A stretch of DNA of 64,000 nt from Thecaphora thlaspeos (taxonomy: Eukaryota; Basidiomycota; Ustilaginomycetes; Urocystidales; Glomosporiaceae), in NCBI GenBank assembly GCA_900291925.1, contig UWYS01000021.1, positions 62,001 to 126,000 on the forward strand. Reading direction: 5' to 3'. Both the position numbers and the translations under genes were made by a program. Position 1 is the stretch's first letter. Each line of letters opens with the position of its first letter. Below the pieces are notes generated by a model. The model did no database searches, had not been told where the DNA came from, and saw only the letters and a program-made list of their open reading frames with translations. Positions 44,330-55,339 of this stretch are shown one piece after another.

Positions 44330-46513
44330 ATGTCGGCCGCCCGCCTTTTCGCCCAGTCCTCGCTCCGCGCCGCTCGCGTACAGAAGCTCAGCGCTAGCAC
44401 CTTCAGTTACAGGAACCTCGCCACCGCCGTCAGCCGCCAGGTAAGTGCTCGACACTCTGCCGCCCATCGCCCACGCCTCAACAACAGCATTGCTTCCTCT
44501 GCGCCGACCTAGATGATCCTGGTCATGCGCCAGCCGCGCCACAGGGTCGTCTCGAACTAGCCCGACCATCCATCCTTCCGCTCCTTGGACCATCTCGGAA
44601 GGCCATCTAGCAGCGTTCGGTAGCAACTACTGGAACGGCTGCATTCTTGTCGAGAGGGGATATGGAGAGGTGGAATGTGCCAGCGCTGCCGGAAGCGGAC
44701 CTCGCTCCGCATTGAACCGCCCATATCCTGGACTCCGCACCGCCGCCTTGACTCACACATCGTCTCCTCGCTTTCTTCCCTCCCGGCCCTCACCTACACC
44801 TCCCCGCTCGCCGCTTCGCCGACCACCCTCGCAGCCCATCACCCAGACCACTGTTCTCAGCAATGGCCTAACGGTCGCGACCGAGTCCAACCCTTCGGCG
44901 CAGACAGCCACCGTCGGTGTCTGGATTGACGCCGGCTCGCGCGCCGAGACTGACCGCACAAACGGAACCGCCCACTTCCTCGAGCACATGGCATTCAAGG
45001 GTGCGTAGTACTTGCAGCAGCCAGCAGCCGCGGCGACGGCGGCGGCGTTTGCTTTAGCCGTCAGGACAGGCGCACACGTCCAACGTACACCTGAGGCCAC
45101 TGGTTGAGGGAACACTGGCGGATCGAAACGATCGGCCAAACGCCCGAGTAGCTTAGACTGACACTCGCTCCTTGCCCGACCTCCTCTTTCTCCTTTACTC
45201 TGGCCACCCCGCTCCCCGCTTCCCGCCCCTCCCGCCAGGCACCAACAAGCGATCGCAGCACGCGCTCGAGCTCGAGGTCGAGAACCTCGGCGCCCACCTC
45301 AACGCCTACACGTCCCGCGAGCAGACCGTCTACTACGCCAAGGCGTTCCGCAAGGACGTCGACAAGGCGGTCGATATCATCTCGGACATCCTGCAGAACT
45401 CGAAGCTCGAGGCGCCCGCCGTTGAGCGCGAGCGCGATGTCATCCTGCGCGAGCAGGAGGAGGTCGACAAGCTCAAGGAGGAGGTTGTCTTTGACCACCT
45501 CCACGCCGTCTCCTTCCAGGGCCAACCGCTGGGCCGGACGATCCTCGGGCCCAAGCAGAACATCCTCTCGATCAAGCGCGAGGACCTGGCCCAGTACATC
45601 AAGACCAACTACAGCGCTGACCGCATGGTCCTCGTCGGCGCCGGCGGCGTCGAGCACGACGCGCTCGTCAAGCTGGCCGAGCAGCACTTCGGCTCGCTCC
45701 CCGTCAGCGCCAACCCGATCAAGCTGGGCGAGTCGAGCAGCAAGAAGACGCAGTTTGTCGGCTCCGAGGTGCGCATCCGCGACGACACCTCGCCCACCTG
45801 CAACCTCGCCATTGCGGTCGAGGGTGTCTCGTGGAAGAGCCCCGACTACTTCCCCATGCTCGTGCTCCAGAGTATCATGGGCAACTGGGACCGCTCGCTC
45901 GGCTCGAGCCCGCTCCTCTCGTCGCGCCTCTCGCACATCATCTCGTCCAACAACCTCGCCAACTCCTTCATGCACTTTAGCACCTCGTACTCCGACACCG
46001 GTCTGTGGGGTGTCTACCTCGTCTCGGAGAACCACATGAACCTCGACGACCTTGTCCACTTTACGCTCAAGGAGTGGCAGCGCATGTCGACCGGCCCCAC
46101 CGAGGGCGAGGTGGAGCGCGCCAAGGCCCAGCTCAAGGCCAGCCTGCTCCTCGGCCTTGACGGCAGCACCGCCGTCGCCGAGGACATCGGACGCCAGCTC
46201 GTCACCGCCGGCAAGCGGTACACGCCCGCCGAGATCCAGTCGGCCATCGACGCCATCGAGGTCAAGGACATCCAGCGGGTCGCCAGGACTTACCTCTGGG
46301 ACGCCGAGATCGCCATCGCCGCCCACGGTCGCGTTGTGAGTATCCAAGGCGGCGTGGTGGCGCTGCAGCCTCCCTCTTTGCACAGATCCGCTGACTCCGC
46401 TTCCCATTTCTTCACCCTGTCCACCTTCTCGTGCCATCTCGCGCCGCCGACAACAGGAGGGTCTCCTCGACTACAACCGAATCCGCGCCGACACCGCCTC
46501 AATGGTCTGGTAA
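44330..46513 (+). CDS. MAS1: Mitochondrial processing peptidase beta subunit
   Basis: Catalytic subunit of the matrix peptidase that removes presequences from imported proteins. Exons are 44330..44440, 44835..45000, 45239..46335 and 46457..46513 (476 aa), phases agreeing. Exon 1 encodes a mitochondrial presequence ([20 protein letters not shown], Arg/Ser/Ala-rich). Exon 2 carries the inverted zinc motif [10 protein letters not shown] (HxxEH). Exon 3 has [15 protein letters not shown] with the downstream zinc-ligand Glu region, and the Gly-rich-loop region LGESSSKK. The last exon is only 57 nt and encodes [18 protein letters not shown]. The 394-base first intron is the longest I placed in the window. 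It separates the presequence from the mature domain. Confidence 0.94.
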
Positions 46514-47095
46514 AGCGGCACACAAAGAAAGGACGGGCACCGCCACTGCTTGTTTCATGTCGTCGCGTTGCGTTGCATTACGGATGGAACAAAAAAGACA
46601 CGCTCTCCCTTCTCCTTTCCTGTCACCTAACCAGTCGAAGGGTCCCCGAGCACACGAAGGCCCGTGTGGCGATAATCCTAGAGTCGAAAATTCCCTCTCT
46701 TGGCCTGCTCGCTCGCTCGCTCGCTCCGCCGTCTGCCACCGTGTTCCTCTCTCGATTGCGTGTCAGGCCAAAGGAAGCAGTCAGACTTGATCAGACGGAT
46801 TTCGAGGTGGAAGAGAATGCAGCACTCGCTTCGACGGGTTCGAGGTGAAGAGAAGCGTGAGCACGAGGTTACGCAGAGGGGGCCGAGAGCGGGGACAAGA
46901 ATTGCTGACCCAGGCAGCGACCGAACGAGACAGACATGCATGACAAGAAACGGGCAGCGATTCGACGAGATGGGGACGAGACAGAGACGTATGAGACCAA
47001 ATACGAAAACGGTGGCCGCAGGAGCGGGGGATGGAGCCAACGCCTGCTAGCTCTTCGCCGCCGCTTCAAAACTTCAGCAGGTGCGACCGGCATGC
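46514..47095. other. Intergenic, convergent 3' ends
   Basis: 582 bases between the MPP stop and the stop of the 154-aa gene. No gene features; overlapping open frames are charged low-information sequence. Confidence 0.4.
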
Positions 47096-47774
47096 TCAAG
47101 CCCGCTGCAGCTCCCAATGGAAGTCACCCGCGCGGCGGGGCTGGATGGCCGCCATAGGCGGATAGACGAGCGCCGAGGCGGGGCCGAGCACAGGCTCCTC
47201 GATGTTCTCCTGGTGCTCGCGGCCGGCGGGGCAGATGCTGTGGCGTCGAGGTCATGGAGGGGAAGTCGGCGTGTCGCTCTCGTCAGCTTATTTTTCCCGT
47301 CAACAGGGAAGCGAATGCAACGCCGGAGCGTCTGGAAACCCACATGTAACAGTTTTCGCTCTCGGCGTAGCAGATTTTCCAGGCAGAAGCCGAAGGCTCA
47401 AAGGTGACCAAGGCGTTGGGGAACAACACCGATGGGTAGTGTAGACCGACGTCCTCGCCTTTGAGCATGATGCAGTAGGTGTCGTCCTTTTCGTTGTGCT
47501 TGATGTCGAAGATCTGCTTGTCATGGCCCATCGGCGGCGCGATTCGAGCAGGGTGGCCGACTCCCATCTTTGTGGCCGCCGGGAGTTGAAAGACACGAGA
47601 AGGAGGTTGGAAATCAGGCAAGGGAAGACAGCAATATGGCTGGGAGCCAGGACCTCGACTGCTGACGATGCTTACCTCGGTCATGTAGCCCATCCTCCAC
47701 ACCAACTTCTTCTCGCCGACAATGTCTTTAGGGTCGGCAGGCTTGCCGATCTTGGCGGACTGGGCGGCCGACAT
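47096..47774 (-). CDS. 154-residue protein, possibly a beta-trefoil protease inhibitor
   Basis: Exons are 47774..47676, 47567..47344 and 47237..47096, with GTAAGC and GTGGGT donors and agreeing phases (154 aa). The protein starts MSAAQSAKIGKPADPKDIVG and has no signal peptide. The pattern IFDIKHNEKDDTYCIMLKGE, AWKICYAESENCYIICPAGR and a C-terminal DFHWELQRA resembles the repeated strand pattern of small fungal beta-trefoil inhibitors (such as family I66). I offer that only as a guess from length and spacing of YxI/WxI motifs. Coding itself is well supported by the three clean exons. It has its own promoter with a TATA-like element. Confidence 0.6.
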
Positions 47775-49683
47775 GGTGAAGGAGGTGAAAGGTTGGACTG
47801 GTGGTGAGGGTGCTTCGAGATCGAGTCGGCGGATAGGGCAGTGGGATGTGCTGAGCTGGCTTGAGCTGTTGTGAGATGCTTTTGACGACGCGAGTGAGGG
47901 TAGGGACAGGGAGGATGGCGGAGAGGAGAGGGAGAAGGAAGAGGGGGACGGAGGCTCGAGGAGGGCCTCTATATACCCTTCAGATCCTCCCCTCTCCTCC
48001 TTTCATTGCTCGCCATGAGCCATGAGCCCATCCTTCCTGCCGTCGACTGGCCCGCCGTGCTGGTGCTGGTTCACGCCTTCAGCGACTAGACCGACAGCCA
48101 GGCTACCCCAGCTGACCCCGGTCCGCCACGAAGCGGTCGAGCAGACGAGCCAACCACGAGAAGCTCAGCCTAACGACCGGCGGGTCAGCACGGCGGGTCA
48201 GCAAGGCTCCCGGCCCATCGGAGATCACGCGTCGGTTCGTGGACGATTCGAGGAAGATCGGCGAGAGGGCGGTAAAGCTTGCCTGGCGTTACAGACACCC
48301 GCGCTGTCCGCGACGTACGCTTGACGACTCTCTGCCGGCCGGTCTTAATATTCCGCCAGCCCCGGCCGCTAGTCGGTGGACGAGCGTACGGCGTTCAGGT
48401 TCAAGCGATCATGTGACGTCCAAATAGCCAGATACGACTAGCTCGTCCTCTCGGAATGCTCAGCTGGACGCCCCATATGCAAGCGCTACGGGAGGGACCA
48501 AAGTTGGGGAACGAGTCGTCTCGAACCGCGACGTGCCCCCTATTCCTCTTTTCCACAACAGGCGGCGGCGGCGGCGTCGGCGCTCCCACGCTCGTCGGTC
48601 GTGAACCTTCTGATTGCAAGCAAGCTAAAAGATGGGCCACGCCGTCAGGCCAGTGGGCAAGGAGGTCCTTGTCTCGGAAGCCGACTTCTCCAAGCGGTCA
48701 CAGGCATCCGGCTGGGTCCGATCGAGCTGAGGAAGGCACTGCTTGCCGCTGGAAGGCTGGTCCTGGAAATCTTTCGACCAAGGCGGCGGTAGCGCTGCTA
48801 CAAGCCTAGCCTTCAGGGGTTTGACGAATGTCATCGCGAGAAGGGGGCACCGCAGCACGTCGTGAGCGGGGCGGTGAGAGGCCCGGAAAATGAAGGCAGA
48901 ATAGGCCAAGATGCCTCCCTCGCGGTGCCGTGGCCAACGATGTGGAAAGATCCTTGAGAGGATGACCGAGGCTCCAGAGCGTCTCGAAATTTCCCTGTTT
49001 GGCCGGCCAAGAGGATGTCGGTCGGCCCTTCGGGCATCGCCCAAGCCCTCATGATGGCTCAGAAGCGTGAGAGTCGGCCTTGGGTTCGGGGCATGCAAGT
49101 AGGTCTGTCCCAAGACGGAGCGAGCCGCTGCACCTCGCCACAGGAAGATCAAGCTGAACCTTCCCCGAAGCGCAATTGCGTGAACGCTCGGGCGACCTCG
49201 ACAAGGAGGAGTGTAGTGGACAAGCGAGCGAATAGGCGGGCGCAGGTGGTGGCGGCTCGTCCGCAGCGGCTCTTCCGTCGCGGTGGAAAACTATTTTGTG
49301 CGAAGGTGCCAGCTGGCCTCTACACAGGCCCAACAGCAGGGTGCGCCCAATTCCGAGCCGACGGGCCGACGAAGCGTGCATCACTTTCACTTTCGCTTTC
49401 CATCTGACTTGAAATCACGGCCCACGGCGAATAGTGACAAATGGCCGCGCCCCACTTCGCCGCCGAAATTCGCCTCGCTGGCAAGAAGGTGGGGTGAGGG
49501 GCATGACTCGAGGAAGCCGAGGCCAGCGCACGCAGCATTGCGAAGCTCTGCAGTATCGCCACCCACCGCCTTCTGCCCAAGGTCCAAGCCTCCATAAGGC
49601 GACGAACCGACCGGCCATCACTACCAACCCCACCACCACCCATTCCCACATTCCTCACCCCCGACACGCACATTGAGCCCATC
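47775..49683. promoter_or_regulatory. Divergent intergenic region upstream of LEU1
   Basis: 1.9 kb between the 154-aa gene and LEU1 with no supported gene; open frames on both strands lack family motifs. A TATATA at 47970-47975 lies 196 bases upstream of the 154-aa gene start. I looked for Leu3-type CCGG-N-CCGG palindromes before LEU1 and did not recognise one. The final 100 bases before LEU1 are C/A-rich leader-like. Confidence 0.4.
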
Positions 49684-52014
49684 ATGCCGGCCCGCACGCT
49701 CTACCAAAAGATCTTTGACTCTCACCTCGTGGACGAGGAGGCGGACGGCACCTGCCTTCTCTACATCGACCGCCACCTCGTCCACGAGGTCACCTCGCCC
49801 CAGGCCTTCGAGGGCCTCCGCAATGCCAACCGCAAAGTGCGCAGGACTGACTGCACCCTCGCCACCGTCGACCACAACGTCCCCACTGCCTCGAGAAAGG
49901 CCTACAAGGACACAAAATCGTTTGTCGAGGAGGCCGATTCGCGCATCCAGTGCCTCACCCTCGAGGACAACGTCAAGGCGTTCGGCCTCACCTTCTTCGG
50001 CCTTACCGACTCGAGGCAGGGCATCGTCCACATTATTGGCCCGGAGCAGGGCTTCACCCTTCCCGGAGCGACGATTGTCTGCGGCGACTCGCACACCTCG
50101 ACCCACGGCGCTTTCGGCGCCCTCGCGTTCGGCATCGGCACCTCGGAGGTAGAGCACGTCCTCGCCACCCAGACCATCCTCCAGAAGCGCGCCAAGAACA
50201 TGCTGATCCAGGTCGACGGCGAGCTTCCGGCGGGAGTTACGTCCAAGGACATCATCCTCCACGTCATCGGCCTCATCGGCACCGCCGGCGGCACCGGCCA
50301 CGTCATCGAATTCGGCGGCTCCACCATCCGCGGTCTTTCGATGGAGGCGAGAATGTCGATCTGCAACATGGCTATCGAGGCAGGTGCACGTGCCGGCCTG
50401 ATCGCTCCGGATGAGATCACCTACGAGTACATGAAGGGCCGACCCCTGGCCCCCAAGGAGGGCGAGGCGTGGGACCGCGCCGTCGCTCACTGGCGCTCGC
50501 TCCCCTCGGACGCCGACGCCCACTTCGACACTGTTGTCAAGGTCGATGCCAAGGACATCGCCCCCACCGTCACCTGGGGCACCAGCCCGCAGGACGTCGC
50601 GCCTATCACCGGCAGTGTTCCCGATCCCAGGGACGCCAAGGACGCCGAACAGGCCAAGGCCATCACCCGCGCCCTCGAGTACATGGGCCTCACCGCCGGA
50701 ACGCCGCTCGAGCAGGTCAAGGTCGACAAGGTCTTCATCGGCTCGTGCACAAACTCGCGCATTGAGGACCTCCGGGCTGCCGCCCGCATCCTCCACGGCC
50801 GCAAGGTCGCGCAGGGCGTCTACGCGATGCTGGTGCCCGGCTCCGGCCTCGTCAAGAAGCAGGCCGAGGCCGAGGGCCTCGACAAGATCTTCACCGCCGC
50901 CGGCTTCGACTGGCGCGAGGCGGGCTGCTCGATGTGCCTCGGCATGAACCCCGATCAGCTCTCGCCAGGTGAGCGATGCGCCTCGACGTCAAACCGCAAC
51001 TTCGAAGGCCGACAGGGCGCCGGCGGACGCACGCACCTAATGTCACCTGCGATGGCCGCTGCGGCCGCCGTGACGGGCTACCTCACCGACGTCCGCAAGC
51101 TCGTCAGCGAGACCAAGGTCGGCGCCGACGCCGGCAAGCCCGACTTTGAGATTACCGTCAGCGACCCGCGCTCGTACTTTAGCGAGGCCTCGCTGCCGGC
51201 GCCCGCCCCCATTGAACCCGCGGTGACGGCCGCCGCAGAGATGGACAAGGACAAGATCCGCGACGTCCCCGCCTCGCAGATCAGCACGTCCGGCGGCGGC
51301 ATGTCGCAGTTCACCGTGCTCAAGGGCATCGCTGCCCCGCTCGACCGCGCCAACATCGACACCGACCTCATCATCCCCAAGCAGTTCCTCAAGACGATCA
51401 AGAGGACCGGTCTCGGCTCGGCCCTCTTCTGGCCGCTGCGCTACGACGCCAAGACGGGCGAGCCCAAGCCGGACTTTGTCCTCAACCAGGCGCCGTACGA
51501 CAAGGCCAAGATCCTCGTCGTGTCCGGACCCAACTTTGGCTGCGGCTCGTCGCGCGAGCACGCCGCCTGGTCGCTGCTTGACTTTGGCATCCGCGCCGTC
51601 ATTGCCGAGTCGTTTGGCGACATCCACAAGCAGAACCTCACGAAGAACGGCCAGCTGCCCGTCGCCCTCTCGAAGGCGGCCATCGAGCGCCTCATCGTCG
51701 ACGCCAAGGCCGGCAAGGAGATTACCGTCGACCTTGAGCAGAACAAGGTCTTCACCGCCGACGGCTCCGAGTCGTTTGAGTTCGAGACGCCCGAGTTTAC
51801 GCGCCACTGCCTGCTCAACGGCCTCGACGACATCGCGCTGACGATTCAGAAGGAGGAGGTCATCCGAGCCTTTGAGGCGCAGAGGAGCCAGAGCACCCCG
51901 TGGCTCGACGGCTTTGGCTACAAGAGCAGCGCTCCCGGCGTTGCTCAGAAGCTCGAGCCCCTCGTCCAGAAGGCAAAGGACATCGCCACCAAGGTCACGG
52001 GCACCGAATGGTAG
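49684..52014 (+). CDS. LEU1: 3-isopropylmalate dehydratase (isopropylmalate isomerase)
   Basis: Fe-S enzyme of leucine biosynthesis that isomerises 2-isopropylmalate to 3-isopropylmalate in the cytosol. Single exon, 776 aa, with the fungal fused layout. The large aconitase-type domain has [40 protein letters not shown] (cluster Cys near residue 355) and [20 protein letters not shown] (cluster Cys pair near 415-418). A linker leads to the C-terminal swivel domain with [20 protein letters not shown] and [20 protein letters not shown] 49684 gives [17 protein letters not shown], the usual start. Strong third-position C/G codon bias suggests high expression; this bias also creates long meaningless open frames on the other strand. 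Confidence 0.97.
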   Translation: MPARTLYQKIFDSHLVDEEADGTCLLYIDRHLVHEVTSPQAFEGLRNANRKVRRTDCTLATVDHNVPTASRKAYKDTKSFVEEADSRIQCLTLEDNVKAFGLTFFGLTDSRQGIVHIIGPEQGFTLPGATIVCGDSHTSTHGAFGALAFGIGTSEVEHVLATQTILQKRAKNMLIQVDGELPAGVTSKDIILHVIGLIGTAGGTGHVIEFGGSTIRGLSMEARMSICNMAIEAGARAGLIAPDEITYEYMKGRPLAPKEGEAWDRAVAHWRSLPSDADAHFDTVVKVDAKDIAPTVTWGTSPQDVAPITGSVPDPRDAKDAEQAKAITRALEYMGLTAGTPLEQVKVDKVFIGSCTNSRIEDLRAAARILHGRKVAQGVYAMLVPGSGLVKKQAEAEGLDKIFTAAGFDWREAGCSMCLGMNPDQLSPGERCASTSNRNFEGRQGAGGRTHLMSPAMAAAAAVTGYLTDVRKLVSETKVGADAGKPDFEITVSDPRSYFSEASLPAPAPIEPAVTAAAEMDKDKIRDVPASQISTSGGGMSQFTVLKGIAAPLDRANIDTDLIIPKQFLKTIKRTGLGSALFWPLRYDAKTGEPKPDFVLNQAPYDKAKILVVSGPNFGCGSSREHAAWSLLDFGIRAVIAESFGDIHKQNLTKNGQLPVALSKAAIERLIVDAKAGKEITVDLEQNKVFTADGSESFEFETPEFTRHCLLNGLDDIALTIQKEEVIRAFEAQRSQSTPWLDGFGYKSSAPGVAQKLEPLVQKAKDIATKVTGTEW

Positions 52015-52357
52015 ACACGTCCTCCTCGCTCTCTCGTCTGTCCGCCGTGTCCCTCGTCATTATTCCCGTTTCTGTCGCTACAGACCAGCACAACACAGCG
52101 GCGAATAAGCCTGCATCGCTACAGTTTCAATCAACAAAGTATCTCCCGTCTGTTCCCTTACCACGAACGTTTTGTGTGGAGGTGTGTCGCATGGGGGACA
52201 AGAATGATCCGTTTCCCTCCAGGCCATGTCGTTTGTCGCGCTGATGACCATCGGTACAGGACTCTCGAACATCAGGACCGAAAGACACCCGCAGGTAGAC
52301 AAACGAGGGAAGTCACGATGTAAAAATGATCTGATGGATGTGGAAAGAAAAAAGCAT
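52015..52357. other. Intergenic, LEU1 3' flank
   Basis: 343 bases of LEU1 3' region up to the tRNA gene. Nothing else recognised. Confidence 0.4.
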
Positions 52358-52457
52358 GACAACAGTGGGATTCGAACCCACGCCCGAAGATAGCAGGTGA
52401 TTACCTTGTAAGGTGGATTCCTTAATGCTACGCCTTAGACCACTCGGCCATATTGCC
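52358..52457 (-). tRNA. tRNA-Leu (anticodon AAG) with intron
   Basis: On the minus strand the acceptor arms GGCAATA and TGTTGTC pair over seven positions including G-U. The D arm is GCCGAGTGGTCTAAGGC, the anticodon stem TAGCA/TGCTA and the T arm GTGGG-TTCGAAT-CCCAC. The anticodon AAG is at 52423-52421, preceded by TT. A 23-base intron (about 52419-52397) follows position 37; it contains ACCTTA, which can pair with the TAAGG of the anticodon loop, as expected for a SEN-cleaved tRNA intron. The variable arm is short (about 9 nt) for a class II tRNA, so Leu is read from the anticodon. Confidence 0.88.
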
Positions 52458-52671
52458 ATTGTACATAAACCGAGAACACCTTTGATTTTATATATCCAAA
52501 AAGATTGAAGATTACCCGCGAGGAAACAGCAAGAAACTCAGAGGGCAACGTCCATGCATCTCCTCCACGCACCAGCATGAGCGAACACATCAATCATTCC
52601 TACATTCACTCAGACAAGCCGGTCACTCATCACGATACCATCACATGACAATCTCAACACATCTTCAAAGC

Positions 52672-54726
52672 TCAGAGCAAATCAAAGATATCACCACCTT
52701 GCTTTTTTTTCTGCTGCTGCTGCTGCTGAGCTGCACTTCCACTCGCACCTCCACCTCCGCTGCCGCCACCGCTACCACCTCCAAAGAGCATATCGGCACT
52801 CTTGTTTTTAGCCATTTCCGCCATTGTCATCTTCTGTTTACCTGCAGCAGCAGAGTTGGACGAGGTTTTGCCGGAAGAGGCGGCCCAGAGGTCGTCAAAG
52901 TTGAATCCTCCCGATCCACCACCAGAGGCCGCGGCGGCAGGAGTGGTAGGTTTGGATTGTGTGGTGGTGGTGCTGGTGGTACTGGTGGATTTGGAAGGGG
53001 CTAGCAGGTTGCTTAATGCGTAGGAAGGTGGAGAGACAGCGGAAGAGGCGGCGAGAGGGGAAGAGGCCGGTGGAGCAGAGGGGGCGCCTTGGAAGCTGTT
53101 GAACGGAGAGAGAGAGGGGGGGGAAGAAAGAGAGAAAGAGAGAAGGGCGAGGCGTCAGCGGCCAGTCGCAACGCGCAGAATGACGATCCGGGCCGCCTCT
53201 ATCGTCGGCATGACGGGAACTCACTCGTCAAAGTCGTCTCCAAACGCGTCGATCGGCTTGGCAGCAGCAGGCGCGGGGACGGGGGCGGTAGACGAAACCG
53301 CGGCGGCGGGCGCGACGACGGGAGCGGCCACCGGCGGCTCGTCGTCGTCGAAGCTGAAGAGGTCGGCCACCTTGGGCTCCTCCTTCTTGACGGGCTGGGG
53401 CGGGGCCTGGCTCCTCGCGCCTCGCGTGGTGCTCGAGCTCGGCCTGGCGGCGGCGGCGGAAGTGCCGTGGGACCTGCGAGGCTGCTCCTCGTAGTCTCCT
53501 GCGTCATACTCTTCGAAGCTCTCTCGATTGCCACCGCCGCCACCGCTACCGCTGCCTCCCGCGCCACCGGCGTAGTAGCTGTCACTGCCGAAGCCGCCGT
53601 ATCGTCCCGTACCGCTTCCCGGGACGAACTCGCCGTTGCCGCCACCGGTGTACTTGTTCTTGTTGGTGCGGGCCTTGCGACGCTCCTGGCGGATCCGGTC
53701 GACGTCGGAGAGCATCTCGCTGAGCTCCTTTGCGCGGTTGCGCACTGTCGTCGGTCGGTCAGGGCAAAGGAAGTGAAGGAGTGCGGGGTCAGCATCGTTC
53801 GTTATGGTCCTTGTCAGCCAGCCGCATCTCGACGCAAGGCCGACTCACCGTTGATGCCCTGGTCCTTTCCCCTTTCATCGATGTAGTGGAAGTTGCGCAG
53901 GATCTTGATGGTGGCGAGGTGAGAGCGGGCGTCGTCTACGACACGCTCCGAGCCGTGCTTGACGAGGTACTCGAGCAGTTGCAGGGCCTGGTGAGACGCA
54001 AAAGGACAAGAAGACACAACATCAGCAGCTGCTACGTAGCTCGGTCGGCAAGGTCGCTGCCAGAGGTGGCGGCTCGGGACTCACCTTGTAGATCTGCCTC
54101 CACTCGCTGGCCTCCTTTTCCATGAATCGCCGATAGATGGTGGGCATGATCTCGTTAAAGTCCTGGAAGTTGTGCGTAGCTGCGGCAATCTCCTGCATCA
54201 GGGTCGAGCTCGCTCCCCTGTGGTGAGCGTGAACGTTACCAGAGAGGGAGGGCACCAACGTCAGCTCCAGGCTCTGTGTCTGGTGTCTGTCTTTCTGGGG
54301 CGCCACGCAGTGCAACGTACCAGGGGTCATCGTTGGTGGCCTCGTCGACTTTGGCCTCGATCTCGGAGACGTTGAGGGCGTAGTTGCGCGCGGAGCGGTA
54401 GAGCGACTTTACATCGTAGAAGGTAAGGTTGGCGATCTTGTTGCCTCTGTGTGGGTGCATCGACAGGTTGAGCGGTTCTCGTGTAGAGGTCAGCAGGTCT
54501 ATTCGTCTAGCTTCCACCTCTCCCTCTATGAAAGCGCAATGGGGCGGCAACGTACAGGTCGTCAAAGTCCTGTTGGCCGTCGTTGTCCAGATGCAGATGT
54601 AGACGTAGGTGTAGGTGTAGGTGTAGGTGTAGGTGTAGGTGTAGGTGTGCAAGTCATCGGAAGGGTCAGTCATTCGTCGCAGCCCGTCAGCGACGGAAAA
54701 CGGTGAGCCGAGTCCAAACATACCAT
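52672..54726 (-). CDS. ENT3: ENTH-domain clathrin adaptor, Ent3/epsinR-like
   Basis: Adaptor in clathrin-mediated trafficking between Golgi and endosome. Seven coding exons: 54726..54724 (ATG only), 54569..54556 (14 nt), 54446..54321, 54217..54085, 53987..53849, 53744..53225 and 53095..52672 (452 aa). Every phase agrees and the start reads MDFDDLGNKIANLTFYDVKS. The ENTH domain includes DEATNDDPWGASSTLMQEIA, EASEWRQIYKALQLLEYLVK and RNFHYIDERGKDQGINVRNR. The C-terminal half is disordered, Gly/Ala/Ser-rich, with acidic clathrin/adaptor-type motifs DLFSFDDDE, FGDDFDDFQ, FNFDDLW and a C-terminal DIFDLL. The start codon sits directly on a GTATGT donor (CACC ATG GTATGT). A (GTGTAG)n repeat lies inside intron 1. 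Confidence 0.92.
54605..54650. repeat. (GTGTAG)n hexanucleotide repeat in ENT3 intron 1
   Basis: About seven copies of GTGTAG/TAGGTG on the + strand, within the first intron of the ENT3-like gene, 36 bases before the 14-nt micro-exon. In the transcript it reads (CTACAC)n. It is not a telomere repeat. Confidence 0.9.
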
Positions 54727-55339
54727 GGTGACAATCTCTGCTCTGATCGGGAAGGTGGTGATGTGAAGGGTGACGGAGCTGGTGGGAGCAGTGGCGTGGA
54801 GTGTGTGAGAGTGTGATGTTGTGGAGAAAGGCCGGCCAAGCGGAGAGGTGATGGATGATCTGGCCCTGTCACTCTCCCTTGCCTTGGCTCGTCTGGGCAA
54901 CTGGCCTAGCGCTGACGCCGCCTTCCAGAGACGAGCGGCACCCAGCGCGCCAGCCAGCGAGCCTCACTGTTGTCCCCTCGATGCACAGACTCTCCTCACG
55001 CACGCCCGCAAAGTGCACCGTCCCTTTTCTCTGCAATTTCACCGCCCTTTTCGGCCCACACCTCTTCGCCCCCTTCAAAAGGCAGTCAGAAATCGAAGCG
55101 ACCTCTTCGATGCTCTTCCGAGCTCTGCCTCAGAACATCGTCAAAGCAACCCACGCAACATCGACAGGAAGAACAGATAGAAACAAGAGAGGCATAACAG
55201 CATCCACGGTCGCACAAACATTAGCTGCACGAGAATGGCATTGCATGCTAAGAAGATACCGGGAATGGTGCCGAGAGGGAGACAAGGCTAGTAGTCCTCG
55301 CTCCAGGGCGGAGCCTTGGATGTCCTTTCGATGGTTTCG
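54727..55339. other. Intergenic, ENT3 promoter and 3' end of fusion gene
   Basis: 613 bases. Contains the ENT3-like promoter and leader on the minus strand. No gene recognised. Confidence 0.4.

Noticed and set aside
45061..46437. 458-codon open frame antisense to the MPP beta gene
   Set aside because: Same cause: codon-bias shadow of a certain gene; composition is Leu/Gly/Asp/Val with no domain.
48625..49152. 175-codon minus frame in the gap before LEU1
   Set aside because: No motif, odd composition and no splice or start context; treated as noncoding.
49621..50796. 391-codon open frame antisense to LEU1
   Set aside because: LEU1 is certain, and its strong third-position C/G bias creates stop-free antisense frames. 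The antisense protein is Gly/Asp/Val/Leu-rich with no family motif.
54605..54650. (GTGTAG)n as an internal telomere-like tract
   Set aside because: The unit is not the fungal TTAGGG repeat and it lies inside an intron; treated as a microsatellite.
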